DNA of 64,000 nt from Neomegalonema sp. (GCF_028688855.1 NZ_JAQTXI010000005.1:152898-216897); one strand, 5' to 3'. Numbered from the stretch's first letter, positions 29,329 to 38,541 are shown. The notes: generated by a model from the letters alone, not told the origin. A program made the numbers and translations.

Positions 29329-29362
29329 TCCGCGACGAAAACGCGAGTCCCCCGGATGATCT

Positions 29363-29587
29363 TCAACCCCCTGTGGCGGGATGTCGCGGCCATGGACGAT
29401 TGCGTTGCAGGCCTGGCCGTGTGAAATCGACGGGGCCCTCCAGCCCGGGCGCGGACCTGGGCGGGAGGATCCGGGGATCATAGGCCCCCGCGACATGCGG
29501 GGCGAGTTGCGCAAGACGCAGGTCGTCGCGCTGAGCCGCGCCCGCAGGGGCGGCGAAACAGAAGGCTATGGCCAAGACGCACAGCAT
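29363..29587 (-). CDS. Possible small exported protein
   Basis: A 74-residue open frame with a good signal-peptide profile (MLCVLAIAFCFAAPAGAAQ) followed by RDDLRLAQLAPHVAGAYDP and a Pro-rich end. GGAG lies ten bases upstream and an AT-rich promoter-like stretch lies beyond it. No family is recognised and the opposite strand is also open, so this may be chance. Confidence 0.4.
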   Translation of the reverse strand: MLCVLAIAFCFAAPAGAAQRDDLRLAQLAPHVAGAYDPRILPPRSAPGLEGPVDFTRPGLQRNRPWPRHPATGG

Positions 29588-30050
29588 GGATGATGCTCCG
29601 CTTCAGAGCGCCGCCCCCTGATTGATGGCAACACAAAGTTGAAAACGACATTATTGGTTATTTTTCAGGGTAAAAATTTCCGATTCGCTAACACTCCGGT
29701 CAAGCTGAAATGTCTTGAAGCCATGCGTCAAGATGTCGCATAGGCGGGATTCCGTGGCTTGTGAACGGTTTTTTCCCGCAGATGCGTTCATGATTCCCCT
29801 TCCACGGGTTCCCCGAGCTCCGGAGCGTCCCCTCGCGCGAGGTTGCGGCGCCGCAGGACTGCTCCTAAAAGGGGTTGATTTCAGGCCTTTATTCTATAGG
29901 TAGAGAGGGCGTTCCCGCAGGCTTTTCGCGCCTGCGGCGCAGATTCGCGACGCGGCGGATTCCTTGCGTCGCCGCAGCGCAGGACGTTCTATCGGATCTT
30001 CACGGAGTTTGGCCTTGGGCCGCGCTGCGGAACAGGGTAAAAGGTGGCGT
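29588..30050. other. AT-rich intergenic region before rnd
   Basis: About 460 bases with no convincing gene. 29620-29780 is markedly more AT-rich than its surroundings (for example GGTTATTTTTCAGGG), and a second AT-rich patch lies at 29865-29900 (TTTATTCTATAGG). These probably hold promoters for the small exported frame (minus) and for rnd (plus). No RNA gene was recognised. Confidence 0.5.
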
Positions 30051-31268
30051 ATGCGTTTCATCAGGACCACGACGGATCTCCAGGCGCTCTGCGACGAATA
30101 TCGTGCGGCGCCTTATGTGACACTCGACACCGAGTTCATGCGCGAACGGACCTACTGGCCGATTCTCTGCCTCGTGCAGATCGCGCGGCCCCGGCTGCCG
30201 GGCGAAAGCCCCGAAGCCCACGAGGCCCAGGGCGCCGCCCTGATCGATCCGATGGTCTCCGAGATGGATCTCGCGCCGCTCTTCGGGCTCATGCGCGATC
30301 CCGGCGTGCTCAAGGTCTTCCACGCCGCCCGCCAGGATCTGGAGATCTTCAGCCTGCTCGGGGGGCTGGTCCCGGCGCCGCTCATGGACACCCAGGTGGC
30401 GGCCATGGTCTGCGGCTTCGGCGAACAGGCCAGCTACGAGACCCTCGCCCGCGACATCGCGGGGGCCCAGGTCGACAAGTCCCTGCGCGGCTCGGATTGG
30501 GCCGCCCGTCCGCTCTCGCAGCGGCAGCTGCTCTATGCGATCTCCGACGTGACCCATCTGCGGGTGATCTACGAGAAGCTCATGGCGCGCATCGACAAGG
30601 CCGACCGCATGGAGTGGATCTCCGAGGAGATGGCCGCGCTCGCCGATCCGGCGCAGCACCGCTCCGATCCCGAAGAGGCCTGGCGGCGCATCCGGCTGCG
30701 CAATCCGAGCGGCCCGGCGCTCTCGGCGCTGCGCGAGCTGGCCCGCTGGCGCGAAGAAGAGGCGCAGAAGCGCAATCTGCCGCGCGGGCGCGTCCTCAAG
30801 GACGAGACCCTCGCCGAGCTGGCGCAGCTCAAGCCCAGGAACGCCGAGGAGCTGGGCCGCAGCCGCGCCTTCCAGCGCGACAACCGCTCCTCCGAGACGA
30901 CCCAGGCCGTGCTGAAGGCGGTGAAGACCGGGCTCGCCCTCCCGAAGGCCGAATGGCCGGTCCAGGAGGAGGCGCCCAAACTCGACGCCAGGGCCTCCGC
31001 TCTCGCGGAATTGCTCCGGGTGCTGCTGCGCGCCCGCGCGGCGGATCTTGACGTGGCGGCCAGGCTCATGGCCCAATCCGCCGACGTCGACAGGCTCGCT
31101 CTGGAGGAGGAGCCGGACGTCCCCGCCTTGCGCGGATGGCGCCGCGAGGTCTTCGGAGAAGAGGCCCTGCGGCTCAAGCGTGGCGAAATCGCGTTGACCG
31201 CCGGTCCTCAGGGGATCGTGGTGGCCGAGCTCAAGGACGGGGCCCGAGGGCGCGCAGAAGAGGGATGA
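30051..31268 (+). CDS. rnd: Ribonuclease D
   Basis: 3'-5' exoribonuclease that trims tRNA precursors. The start is the ATG at 30051 with AAGGTGG upstream. The 405-residue protein has the DEDDy exonuclease motifs: LDTEFMRE (Exo I), FHAARQDLEIF (Exo II) and the Tyr/Asp of LLYAISDVTHL (Exo III). Two HRDC-type helical domains follow, with the first around LRELARWREEEAQKRNLPR. Only seven bases separate it from the carboxypeptidase gene, so the two are probably co-transcribed. Confidence 0.95.
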   Translation: MRFIRTTTDLQALCDEYRAAPYVTLDTEFMRERTYWPILCLVQIARPRLPGESPEAHEAQGAALIDPMVSEMDLAPLFGLMRDPGVLKVFHAARQDLEIFSLLGGLVPAPLMDTQVAAMVCGFGEQASYETLARDIAGAQVDKSLRGSDWAARPLSQRQLLYAISDVTHLRVIYEKLMARIDKADRMEWISEEMAALADPAQHRSDPEEAWRRIRLRNPSGPALSALRELARWREEEAQKRNLPRGRVLKDETLAELAQLKPRNAEELGRSRAFQRDNRSSETTQAVLKAVKTGLALPKAEWPVQEEAPKLDARASALAELLRVLLRARAADLDVAARLMAQSADVDRLALEEEPDVPALRGWRREVFGEEALRLKRGEIALTAGPQGIVVAELKDGARGRAEEG

Positions 31269-31275
31269 GTCGTCG

Positions 31276-32613
31276 ATGCGCGTCTTCACGGGCCGTGCGA
31301 TCCGGGCGCTTCTGGTCGCCGTCGGACTTCTGACGCCGCTGGGCGGGGCTGCGCGCCTCGCCGTCGAGGTGGAGAGCGGCCGCATCCTGCTGGAGGACGC
31401 CGCCGACGCGCCGCGTTATCCGGCCTCGCTCACCAAGATGATGACCGTCTACCTCGCCTTCGAGGCCATGGAGAAGGGCGAGATCTCGCCCGACGACAAG
31501 GTGAAGGTCTCGCGCCACGCCGCCGGACAGACGCCGGTCAAGATCGGCTTCCGGGTCGGCGCCGAACTGCGCTTCGGCGACGTGCTCTCCGCCGCCGCCG
31601 TGGCCTCGGCCAACGACGCCGCCGTGGTGGTGGCCGAGGCGGTCGCGGGCTCCGAAGAGGCCTTCGTGGCGCGCATGAACGCCGCCGCCGTCCGGCTGGG
31701 GCTGATCAACACCCGCTTCGTCAACGCCTCGGGCCTGCCGGGCGCGGGCCAGAGCACCACCGCCCGCGACATGGCCTTGCTCGGAGCGGCGCTGCTGCGC
31801 GAGCATCCCAAGCGGTCGGAGCTGTTCAACCAGCGCGCGGGGCGTCTGGCGGGCAAGAGCTACCAGACCACCAACACCATCCTCGGCTTTCCGGGAGGCT
31901 TCGGGCTCAAGACCGGCTTCACCTGCGCGGCGGGCTACAACGTGGTCGGCGCGGTGGAGCGCGGCGGACGCAAGGTGATTCTCGTCACGCTCGGCAATCC
32001 GAGCCGCCCGGCCCGCACCCGCGACGCTCAGGACATCCTGCGCAAGGCCCTCGCCGCGACGCCCGGCGCCGCGCTGAGGCCCGCCCTCTCCAGGGCGGGG
32101 GCTCCGGCGGACCTCAACGTCTGCGTCGGGGCGAAGGACCCCGAGATCCGCCGCGGCACCCGCGAATGGGGCGTCGGGGTGAGCGCCGACACCATGGAGA
32201 TCATCTCCGAAGAGATCTACCGCGATCCCGATTCCGCCGTGGCCTCGCTCGGGAGCTACCGGCCTTCGGCGAGCGCGCCGGAATACATGCTCTCCGCGCC
32301 GCCTCAGGGCTCCTACGAGCCTGCGCGTCCGCCTGCGCCGCCGCCTCTGGGGGGCTGGGCGCTGCATCTGGGCAGCGAGGCCAACGAGACCGCCGCCCGC
32401 ATGCTCGTGCAGCAGGTGGCCTCCGCCTTCGGCGCGGGCGTGCCGCATATCGAGGCCCGCGCGCGGGACGGACGCTGGAACATGGTCGTGCATGGTCTGC
32501 CCGACCAGCGGACCGCCCTCCAGATCGGCCAGCGGCTCCAGACCCAGGGGCGTTACGCTCTGGTCCTGACGCCCGACACCCTGACCAACGCTTCGGCCCG
32601 CTGGCGGCGCTGA
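31276..32613 (+). CDS. D-alanyl-D-alanine carboxypeptidase (S11) with SPOR-like C-terminus
   Basis: Penicillin-binding protein that removes the terminal D-Ala from peptidoglycan stem peptides. Signal peptide residues 1-25. Active-site motifs: SLTK (Ser51, Lys54), SAN (111-113) and KTG (212-214). After about residue 260 the protein has a domain ending in a Pro-rich linker and then a C-terminal ~75-residue segment (GWALHLGSEANETAARMLVQQ) that resembles a SPOR glycan-binding domain. Length is 445 residues. The start follows rnd by seven bases. Confidence 0.92.
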   Translation: MRVFTGRAIRALLVAVGLLTPLGGAARLAVEVESGRILLEDAADAPRYPASLTKMMTVYLAFEAMEKGEISPDDKVKVSRHAAGQTPVKIGFRVGAELRFGDVLSAAAVASANDAAVVVAEAVAGSEEAFVARMNAAAVRLGLINTRFVNASGLPGAGQSTTARDMALLGAALLREHPKRSELFNQRAGRLAGKSYQTTNTILGFPGGFGLKTGFTCAAGYNVVGAVERGGRKVILVTLGNPSRPARTRDAQDILRKALAATPGAALRPALSRAGAPADLNVCVGAKDPEIRRGTREWGVGVSADTMEIISEEIYRDPDSAVASLGSYRPSASAPEYMLSAPPQGSYEPARPPAPPPLGGWALHLGSEANETAARMLVQQVASAFGAGVPHIEARARDGRWNMVVHGLPDQRTALQIGQRLQTQGRYALVLTPDTLTNASARWRR

Positions 32614-32746
32614 GCCCTCTCCGGAGGGGAGGCTCCTCCGCCTTGCGGGGGCGCGGCCTTCGCGCGCCCGGCGCCTCCCCGTTTGACAACCGGGAAGGCC
32701 GCGCTATGCCTGCGGGCCGGAACGCGACGACGCAAGGAGATTCGCC

Positions 32747-33181
32747 ATGACGACCGCCCGCTTCGAGGAACTGGCGGAGGAATTCGCCCTGTTCGACGAC
32801 TGGGAGGACCGCTATTCGGCGGTGATCGATCTGGGCAAGGCCATGCCGCCTCTGCCCGAAGCCGCGAAGACCGAAGCCGCCAGAGTGCGCGGCTGCGCGA
32901 GTCAGGTGTGGCTGGTCATGGGCGCGCGGCCCGGTCCGGACGGCGCGCCGCGTCTGAGCATCGAGGGCGACAGCGACGCGCATATCGTGCGCGGGCTGGT
33001 GGCGGTGATGCGCGCCCTCTACGAGGGGCTGACTCCCGAAGAGGCCCTGGCCGTGGATCCTCAGGCGGCCTTGCGGCGCCTCGGGCTGGCCGACCATCTC
33101 AGCAGCCAGCGGAGCAACGGCGTGAGGGCCATGGCCGAGCGCATCCGCCTTCAGGCCGCCGCTCTGAAGTCCGCCTCCTGA
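32747..33181 (+). CDS. SufE-type cysteine desulfurase activator
   Basis: Accepts sulfur from the SufS cysteine desulfurase for Fe-S cluster assembly. The 144-residue protein has FALFDDWEDRYSAVIDLG and the sulfur-accepting Cys50 in VRGCASQVWLV. The C-terminal part (DPQAALRRLGLADHLSSQRSNG) is also typical of the family. The ATG at 32747 has AAGGAG upstream. No suf operon is adjacent; the gene is stand-alone as often seen in Rhodobacterales. Confidence 0.94.
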   Translation: MTTARFEELAEEFALFDDWEDRYSAVIDLGKAMPPLPEAAKTEAARVRGCASQVWLVMGARPGPDGAPRLSIEGDSDAHIVRGLVAVMRALYEGLTPEEALAVDPQAALRRLGLADHLSSQRSNGVRAMAERIRLQAAALKSAS

Positions 33182-33595
33182 CCGGGCTCCCGGCGCAGGC
33201 GGATAGGGCGGCGGGCCTCAGAAGGGCGGCGGCGCGCGCCAGATCGTCTCGGCGAGGGCCAAAGCGGAATCAAGCGTCAACCCGATCTGTACGGCGACAA
33301 GACGAATTAAAAACCGTTCCATGTTTTTCTCTTTATGAGACATAATGAACTGTTAATTTGTTCTGTCATGGAACTTTTAACCGGTCAATAACTATCTATG
33401 TAAACTTTCGTATGCAGACTGTTTTTTCTTGCCCCAATTTCGCCCCCCTGATGTAATGTTCGCGACATCGGGAAGAGGCCCCGATCCCGCCGCGACGCGC
33501 CTTCGCGCGCAGCGGTCCAGACAAGCGGGTGGAGCAGTGTGGCGGGCGTCGTCGGATCTCGAGGCTGAACGCGGCGGAGCCCGCGGAGGACGGTC
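33182..33595. other. AT-rich intergenic region before the SIR2-TPR gene
   Basis: About 410 bases without a gene. 33295-33440 is strikingly AT-rich for this genome. It contains GTTCCATG (33316-33323) and its inverted copy CATGGAAC (33367-33374), 43 bases apart. Probable promoter and operator region of the SIR2-TPR gene. The last 120 bases return to normal composition. Confidence 0.5.
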
Positions 33596-36583
33596 ATGAC
33601 GGCTGCGTCTTCAGGCGCCGGATTGCGCCGCATTTCGGCTTTCGAATTCGTCCGTCGTCTGCGGCGGGCGCTGGAGAGGCGCGAAGGCCGCTTCGCCTGG
33701 TTCCTCGGAGCGGGCTGCTCGACGGGGTCGGGCGTGCCGGACGCCGCCGCCGCCGTGCGGCTCTGGCTGCGCGAGCTCAAGCATCTGGAGACCGGATCGG
33801 GCGAAGGCGTCGAGGACTGGGCCTCCGAACGCTTCTACGGCTTCGATCCGGCCGATCCCGCCGCCGTCTACGGCAAGGTTCTGGACGACCTCTTCCACAC
33901 CGAACAGGACCGCGCCCGCGAGATCGAACGGCTGGCGGCCCTCGGCGAGCCCGGCTTCGCCTACGCCACCCTCGCGCAGCTCATGACCCACGAGGTCTGG
34001 GGCGAGGCCTGCAACTTCGCCCTCACGGCCAATTTCGACGATCTCGCCGCCGACGCCCTCTATCTGTATGGCGCGCGCAAGCCCCGCGTGCTGACCCATG
34101 AATCCTTCGGGCCCCGGATGCGGCTGTCCAGTCTGCGCCCGACGGTGGTCAAGCTGGCGGGAGACGCCCATCTCGGGGCGGGGCTGGACGCCAATCGCCT
34201 GCGCTTCGCGCCCGATCTGCGCGAGCGGGTGGGGGCGACCCTCGCCGACCGGACTCTGGTCTTCCTCGGCTATGGCGGACGCGACTCCGCGGTGGCCGAC
34301 CTCCTGCGCGGCCTGCCCGAAGGCGCCCCGAGCGGCGGCGTCTACTGGGTCAACGCCGCGCCGCCGGGCGAGGCTCTGGCGGAATGGCTCGCCGAGCGCA
34401 AGGCGCTCTGGGTGGCGCAGGGCGATTTCGAGGAATGGGCCTGGCTGGTCCGGCGCGAATTCGACCTGCCCGAGCCCAGACCCCTGCGGCTCGAAGCGGC
34501 CCTGCGCGCCTACGCCCGCCAGAACGCCGAGCTCGCCGACCGCGAGGAGCTGCGCCGCAAGGTGGCCGAGGGCGAAGCCGCCGCCGCCCGGGCGGTCGCG
34601 CCTGCGCCGCCTCCGCCGCCCGCGCCGCCGCCTGCGCCCTCCGCCGAGGGGGGAGAGGACGCCGGAGCGGGGCCGCGTCTGATCGCGCCCGCCACGCGCT
34701 TCCGGCCCGCCATGCGCCCCGACCCCGAGATCGGCGAGGCGCCGCCTCCGGAGCCTCGCGCGCCTGCGCCGCCTCCGCCGCCTGCGCCGCCCGAGGAGCC
34801 GCTCTTCGCCTTTCCGCCCGAGGAGGGCCTGTCTGCGGAGGAAGAGGAGGCCGCCGAGCTGGCGCGTCTGAATCTGCCGCCTTCTCCGCGCCGTCTGCTG
34901 GCGCGCGAAGCCGCGCTGGAGGGCGAACGCCGCTTTCAGGAGGCTCTGCGCGCCCATCCGCGCGACGCGGGGCTGATGGCCCGTTACGCCGAATTCCTCG
35001 CGGTGGGCCGCCGCGACGACAACGCCGCCGAACATTACTTCAACCGCGCCCTCGACGCCGATCCCAACGACGCCGATTCCCTGCGCCTCTTCGCGGAGTT
35101 CCTCTGGCGGCGGCGGGGCGACCGGACGCGCGCCGAAGATTGCTTCCGTCTGGCGCTCAACGCGGATCTCTCCTCTCCGGAGACGCTCTGCGCCTATGGC
35201 GAATTCCTCGCGGAGGCCCAGGGCGCGCTCGACGCCGCCGAGGACTGCTTCCGCCTCGCCCGCGAGATAGATCCGCGCCGGGCGGACACGCTCCGGCGTT
35301 CGGCGGCCTTCCTCGCGCTGCGGCGCGGAGAGGAGGAGGCCGCGCTGTCTCTGCTCCGGCTGGCGGCGGGGACGGGGGATCCGGCGTCTCTGGTCGCTCT
35401 GGCGCGTCATCTGGCCGAGCGGCGCGGCGACGTGGAGGGCGCCGACCGCGCCTTGCTGGAGGCTCTGGACGCGGCGCCTCAGGATCCGGCGGTCTGGCGG
35501 GCGCGGGGCGAGTTCCTGTCCGCCCGGCGCGGCGACGCCGACGGCGCCCGCGCGGCCTTCGAGCGCTCCGCCGGACTGGATCCGCGCGATCCGGCGGCCC
35601 AGATCGCCTGGGGGCGCTTCCTGCGGACGCAAGGCGCGCTCGACGCCGCCGAGGAGCGTCTGTCCCGGGCCGTGGCTCAGGATCCCGGCGCGCCCGAGGC
35701 CCTGACCGCCCTCGCCGAATTCCAGGAGGAGGCGCGCGGCGATCTCGACGGCGCCGAAGATCTCTATCGCCGGGCCGCCCGCAGCGCCCCCCGCGACGGG
35801 CTCGCCCGCGCGGGCTACGCCGATTTCCTCGCCCGCGCCCGCAACGCCCTCGACGCCGCCGAGGCGGGCTTCCGCAAGGCTTTGGCGGTCGATCCGCAGA
35901 ATCTGGCGGCTCAGCGCCTCTACGGCGCCTTCCTCGCCCAGAGGCGCGGCGAATGGAGCCGGGGTCTGGAGATCCTGCGCGCCGCCGCCGCCGCCGCTCC
36001 GGGCGACGCCGCCGTGCAACGCGATCTGGCGCGGGCTCTGGCTCTGGTCCCCGCCGAGAAGGAGGCCGCCCGCGCGGCTTTCGAGGCGGCTCTGGCGCTC
36101 GCGCCTTTCGACGCGCGTCTGGCGGCTTCGGCGGCGGCCTTCCATGCGGCTTCGGGCGACCGCTCGGCCGCCGAGGCGCTCTATCGTCGGGCTCTGGAGG
36201 GCGACGGGCTCGAATCGGGGATCTTCGCCGAGGCCGCCGCCGCCTTCTTCGCCCAGGGGCGCCGCGCCGACGGGCTGCGCACGCTGGATCGGGGCTTCGA
36301 GGCCATGGCCGTGGGGCCGGAGGGCGGGCGTCGGCGTCCGGCTTCGGCGATGCTGGCGCTCTGGCATCTGCGCTACGCCTTCGACGCGCCGCGACGGGGG
36401 GAGGCGCTGAAGGCTTCTCTGGCGCTGATCCGCACGGGGGCGCGTCTGGAGGCGGGCTTCCTCGACGCGGCTCTGGCTCAGGCGCTGTCGGGCGGCCATC
36501 CCGAGCCCGAGACCCTGCGCGCGCTGGCGCGGGCGGCGGAGGGCGATCCGCCGCCGCCGGGCCTGCTCTCCGCCGGATTGTGA
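33596..36583 (+). CDS. SIR2-like domain protein with long TPR array
   Basis: A 995-residue fusion. Residues 20-300 form a SIR2-like NAD-binding domain: FLGAGCSTGSGVPD (36-49), TANFDD (144-149, Asn146) and FLGYGGRDS (223-231). Where active SIR2-like NADases have KLHG, this protein has KLAG (186-189), so the catalytic His is apparently missing; His192 is close by. A Pro/Ala/Glu-rich linker spans about 335-425. From about 430 to 960 there are some 14-16 tetratricopeptide-like units (YAEFLAVGRRDDNAAEHYF, AEDCFRLALNAD). SIR2-TPR fusions are known in anti-phage defence, but no defence gene is nearby. Stop overlaps the next start (GTGA). Confidence 0.85.
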   Translation: MTAASSGAGLRRISAFEFVRRLRRALERREGRFAWFLGAGCSTGSGVPDAAAAVRLWLRELKHLETGSGEGVEDWASERFYGFDPADPAAVYGKVLDDLFHTEQDRAREIERLAALGEPGFAYATLAQLMTHEVWGEACNFALTANFDDLAADALYLYGARKPRVLTHESFGPRMRLSSLRPTVVKLAGDAHLGAGLDANRLRFAPDLRERVGATLADRTLVFLGYGGRDSAVADLLRGLPEGAPSGGVYWVNAAPPGEALAEWLAERKALWVAQGDFEEWAWLVRREFDLPEPRPLRLEAALRAYARQNAELADREELRRKVAEGEAAAARAVAPAPPPPPAPPPAPSAEGGEDAGAGPRLIAPATRFRPAMRPDPEIGEAPPPEPRAPAPPPPPAPPEEPLFAFPPEEGLSAEEEEAAELARLNLPPSPRRLLAREAALEGERRFQEALRAHPRDAGLMARYAEFLAVGRRDDNAAEHYFNRALDADPNDADSLRLFAEFLWRRRGDRTRAEDCFRLALNADLSSPETLCAYGEFLAEAQGALDAAEDCFRLAREIDPRRADTLRRSAAFLALRRGEEEAALSLLRLAAGTGDPASLVALARHLAERRGDVEGADRALLEALDAAPQDPAVWRARGEFLSARRGDADGARAAFERSAGLDPRDPAAQIAWGRFLRTQGALDAAEERLSRAVAQDPGAPEALTALAEFQEEARGDLDGAEDLYRRAARSAPRDGLARAGYADFLARARNALDAAEAGFRKALAVDPQNLAAQRLYGAFLAQRRGEWSRGLEILRAAAAAAPGDAAVQRDLARALALVPAEKEAARAAFEAALALAPFDARLAASAAAFHAASGDRSAAEALYRRALEGDGLESGIFAEAAAAFFAQGRRADGLRTLDRGFEAMAVGPEGGRRRPASAMLALWHLRYAFDAPRRGEALKASLALIRTGARLEAGFLDAALAQALSGGHPEPETLRALARAAEGDPPPPGLLSAGL

Positions 36584-37440
36584 CCGCGCTCGCGGATCTT
36601 CTGGCGGGAGGCGCCGTTCCGGCCGACGCGGCCATGGCCACGGCGGCTGTCTCCCTGGGGCTGAAGCCGGGGGAATCGCCGGAGCTCTGGGCTTTCGACC
36701 ATCCTGAGGAATCCTCGGCGATTCACCGCGCCCATCGGGCGGCGGGGGCGCGGATCCTCCTCACCCAGAGCTTCGGAGCCAATCGCTGGCGTCTGGCGCC
36801 CTTCGGCGCGGAGGATCGCCTCGCGCAGATCAACCGCGCGGCGGCGGCGCGCGCCCGGGCTGCGGCGGGGGAGGGCGCGCTCGTGGCGGGCTGCCTCGGG
36901 CCGAGCGGAGTCTTCGCGCTCTCCGCCGATTGGGAGGCGGGCTTCTTCGCGCAGGGCCGCGCCTTGCTGGAGGGCGGCGCCGATCTGCTCTGGGCGGAGA
37001 CTCTGGGGGATCTGGCGGAATGGCGGGCGGCGGCTTCGGCGGCGGCGCGTCTGGGGGCGCCGTTCTGCTGCAGCTTGAGCTTCGAGGCTCCGGGCGGCCT
37101 GACGCGGAACGGCGTCTCGCCGGAGGAATTCGTCCGCGCGGCCATGAGCCTCCCCGAGCCGCCTGCGGCTCTGGGGGTCAATTGCGGCGGAGGGCCCGCG
37201 CAGGTTCTGGAGAGTCTCGGGCGTCTGGCCCGGACGGCGCCTCGGGCGATCCTGATCGCCAAGCCCTCGGCGGGGCTTCCGCGACGCGAAGGCGAGTCCT
37301 GGGTCTACGACTGGACTCCGGAGGCGGCGGGGCTCTGGGCCCGGGAGGCCCGGCGGCTCGGGGCGCGGATCCTCGGCGGCTGCTGCGGAACCGGGGCGGC
37401 GCATCTGGCGGCCATGGGCGCGGCGATCCGGGAGGCTTAG
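36580..37440 (+). CDS. Homocysteine S-methyltransferase family protein
   Basis: Zinc-dependent methyltransferase that transfers a methyl group to homocysteine, giving methionine. The 286-residue protein has the zinc cysteines Cys202 (GVNCGGG) and Cys268/Cys269 (GGCCGTG) and a TIM-barrel pattern (ILLTQSFGANRWRL, DLLWAETL, KPSAGLP). The methyl donor (betaine, S-methylmethionine or other) cannot be told. The GTG start lies in a GTGA overlap with the SIR2-TPR gene, so translation is likely coupled, an odd pairing. Its stop overlaps the stop of the convergent DsbD-like gene. Confidence 0.9.
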   Translation: MTALADLLAGGAVPADAAMATAAVSLGLKPGESPELWAFDHPEESSAIHRAHRAAGARILLTQSFGANRWRLAPFGAEDRLAQINRAAAARARAAAGEGALVAGCLGPSGVFALSADWEAGFFAQGRALLEGGADLLWAETLGDLAEWRAAASAAARLGAPFCCSLSFEAPGGLTRNGVSPEEFVRAAMSLPEPPAALGVNCGGGPAQVLESLGRLARTAPRAILIAKPSAGLPRREGESWVYDWTPEAAGLWAREARRLGARILGGCCGTGAAHLAAMGAAIREA

Positions 37441-38270
37441 GGCGCGGCGGCCACCAGCTTGATCTCGCCGCGGGCTTCGGCGGCGAAGGGGCCCTCCAGC
37501 AGCGTCACCGAGATGGGGGCGCCCTCCCAGTCGCGTTTGCCGAAGGCCATGGCCTGGGCCCGCAGGATCATGTCGTCCCCTTCGCGCGAGACCTCGACCG
37601 GACCCACCACCAGAGAAGGCGGCCCGGCGAAGATCGCCTCGGGCGCCTCGAAGGAGCCCGATTCCGCAAGCCGGATCTCCAGGCTGCGCCGGATTCCCTC
37701 GCCGATCAGCTTCGCCTCGCCGAGCGCCACGCCGGCCGCCTCGCCGTCGGGCGGCACGAGGGTTTCGGCTTCGGCGATGCGGCGGCTCTCCTCGGTGGAG
37801 GCCGGTTCGCCGGTCAGGCTGCGCCGGACCTCCAGATCCAGCGGCGTGCAGATGTCGCGGCAGACGCCGAAATAGATCTGCACGTCCAGATCCACCGGCT
37901 TCGTCGGATCTTCGGGCGTCACCCGGATCGGCAGGGCGAGATGCGAATCATAGCCCCAGAATTCGGCGCCCGCGCTCTCCAGCTTTCTGGGACGCGGCCA
38001 GAGCACTTCGGCGCTCTTCAGATTGGTCGAGCCCGACCAGTCGAATTCCGGCGCCACCCCCGTCGAGCCCGGGGCCCGCCAGTAGGTCTTCCAGCCCTCC
38101 TTGAGCTCGATGTCCAGAGCGGCGCGCAATTCGGTCGCGTTTCTGGCCTCGCCTTCGAGCAGCCGCACCCGCGCCACATCCGCCTCGACCCAGCCTCCGG
38201 CGAGGGCGGCGCCTCCAGGCGCGGAGGTCGTGAGCAGCAGGGCGGCGAGCGCGGAGCGGGCGAAGGTCAT
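37437..38270 (-). CDS. Periplasmic DsbD-alpha-like protein
   Basis: A 277-residue exported protein. The start is ATG 38270 with AAGGATCTCC upstream; residues 1-24 are a signal peptide (ALAALLLTTSAPGGAALAGG). The domain matches the N-terminal disulfide-exchange domain of DsbD/ScsB-type proteins: ELKEGWKTYWRAPGSTGVAPEFDWSGS and the cysteine pair in YFGVCRDICTPLD. No membrane domain follows, so it is a free-standing alpha-like domain. It probably carries reductant in the periplasm for metal resistance or cytochrome c maturation. Its stop codon overlaps that of the methyltransferase gene on the other strand. Confidence 0.85.
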   Translation of the reverse strand: MTFARSALAALLLTTSAPGGAALAGGWVEADVARVRLLEGEARNATELRAALDIELKEGWKTYWRAPGSTGVAPEFDWSGSTNLKSAEVLWPRPRKLESAGAEFWGYDSHLALPIRVTPEDPTKPVDLDVQIYFGVCRDICTPLDLEVRRSLTGEPASTEESRRIAEAETLVPPDGEAAGVALGEAKLIGEGIRRSLEIRLAESGSFEAPEAIFAGPPSLVVGPVEVSREGDDMILRAQAMAFGKRDWEGAPISVTLLEGPFAAEARGEIKLVAAAP

Positions 38271-38541
38271 GGGCGGAGATCCTTGCGGAGAGGCTGAAGC
38301 GCGGGCTTCCGGAAATTCCCCGGAGGCCCGCGCCCCGGCGCATGCAGCCGCACCATAAGCCCCCGAATCGTTCACGCGGGCTTCAAATTCAGCGGAGCGG
38401 GGATTTCCGGCGGCCTCTGTCGCATCCGCGCCGCGCCCCCTTGCCCCCTGAGGACGAATCCGTTAGCTCTCGTGCGGCGCGACGCCGGGCGGCCCATGGC
38501 CCCGGCGTTTTTGTTTTTGCGGGCGCGAGAGGGAGATTGAT

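Noticed and set aside
33611..36499. 962-residue minus-strand open frame opposite the SIR2-TPR gene
   Set aside because: Antisense shadow; the plus strand has recognisable SIR2 and TPR motifs.
33596..38270. Defence island around the SIR2-TPR gene
   Set aside because: Neighbours are SufE, a homocysteine methyltransferase and a DsbD-like protein; no nuclease, toxin, integrase or other defence family is adjacent.
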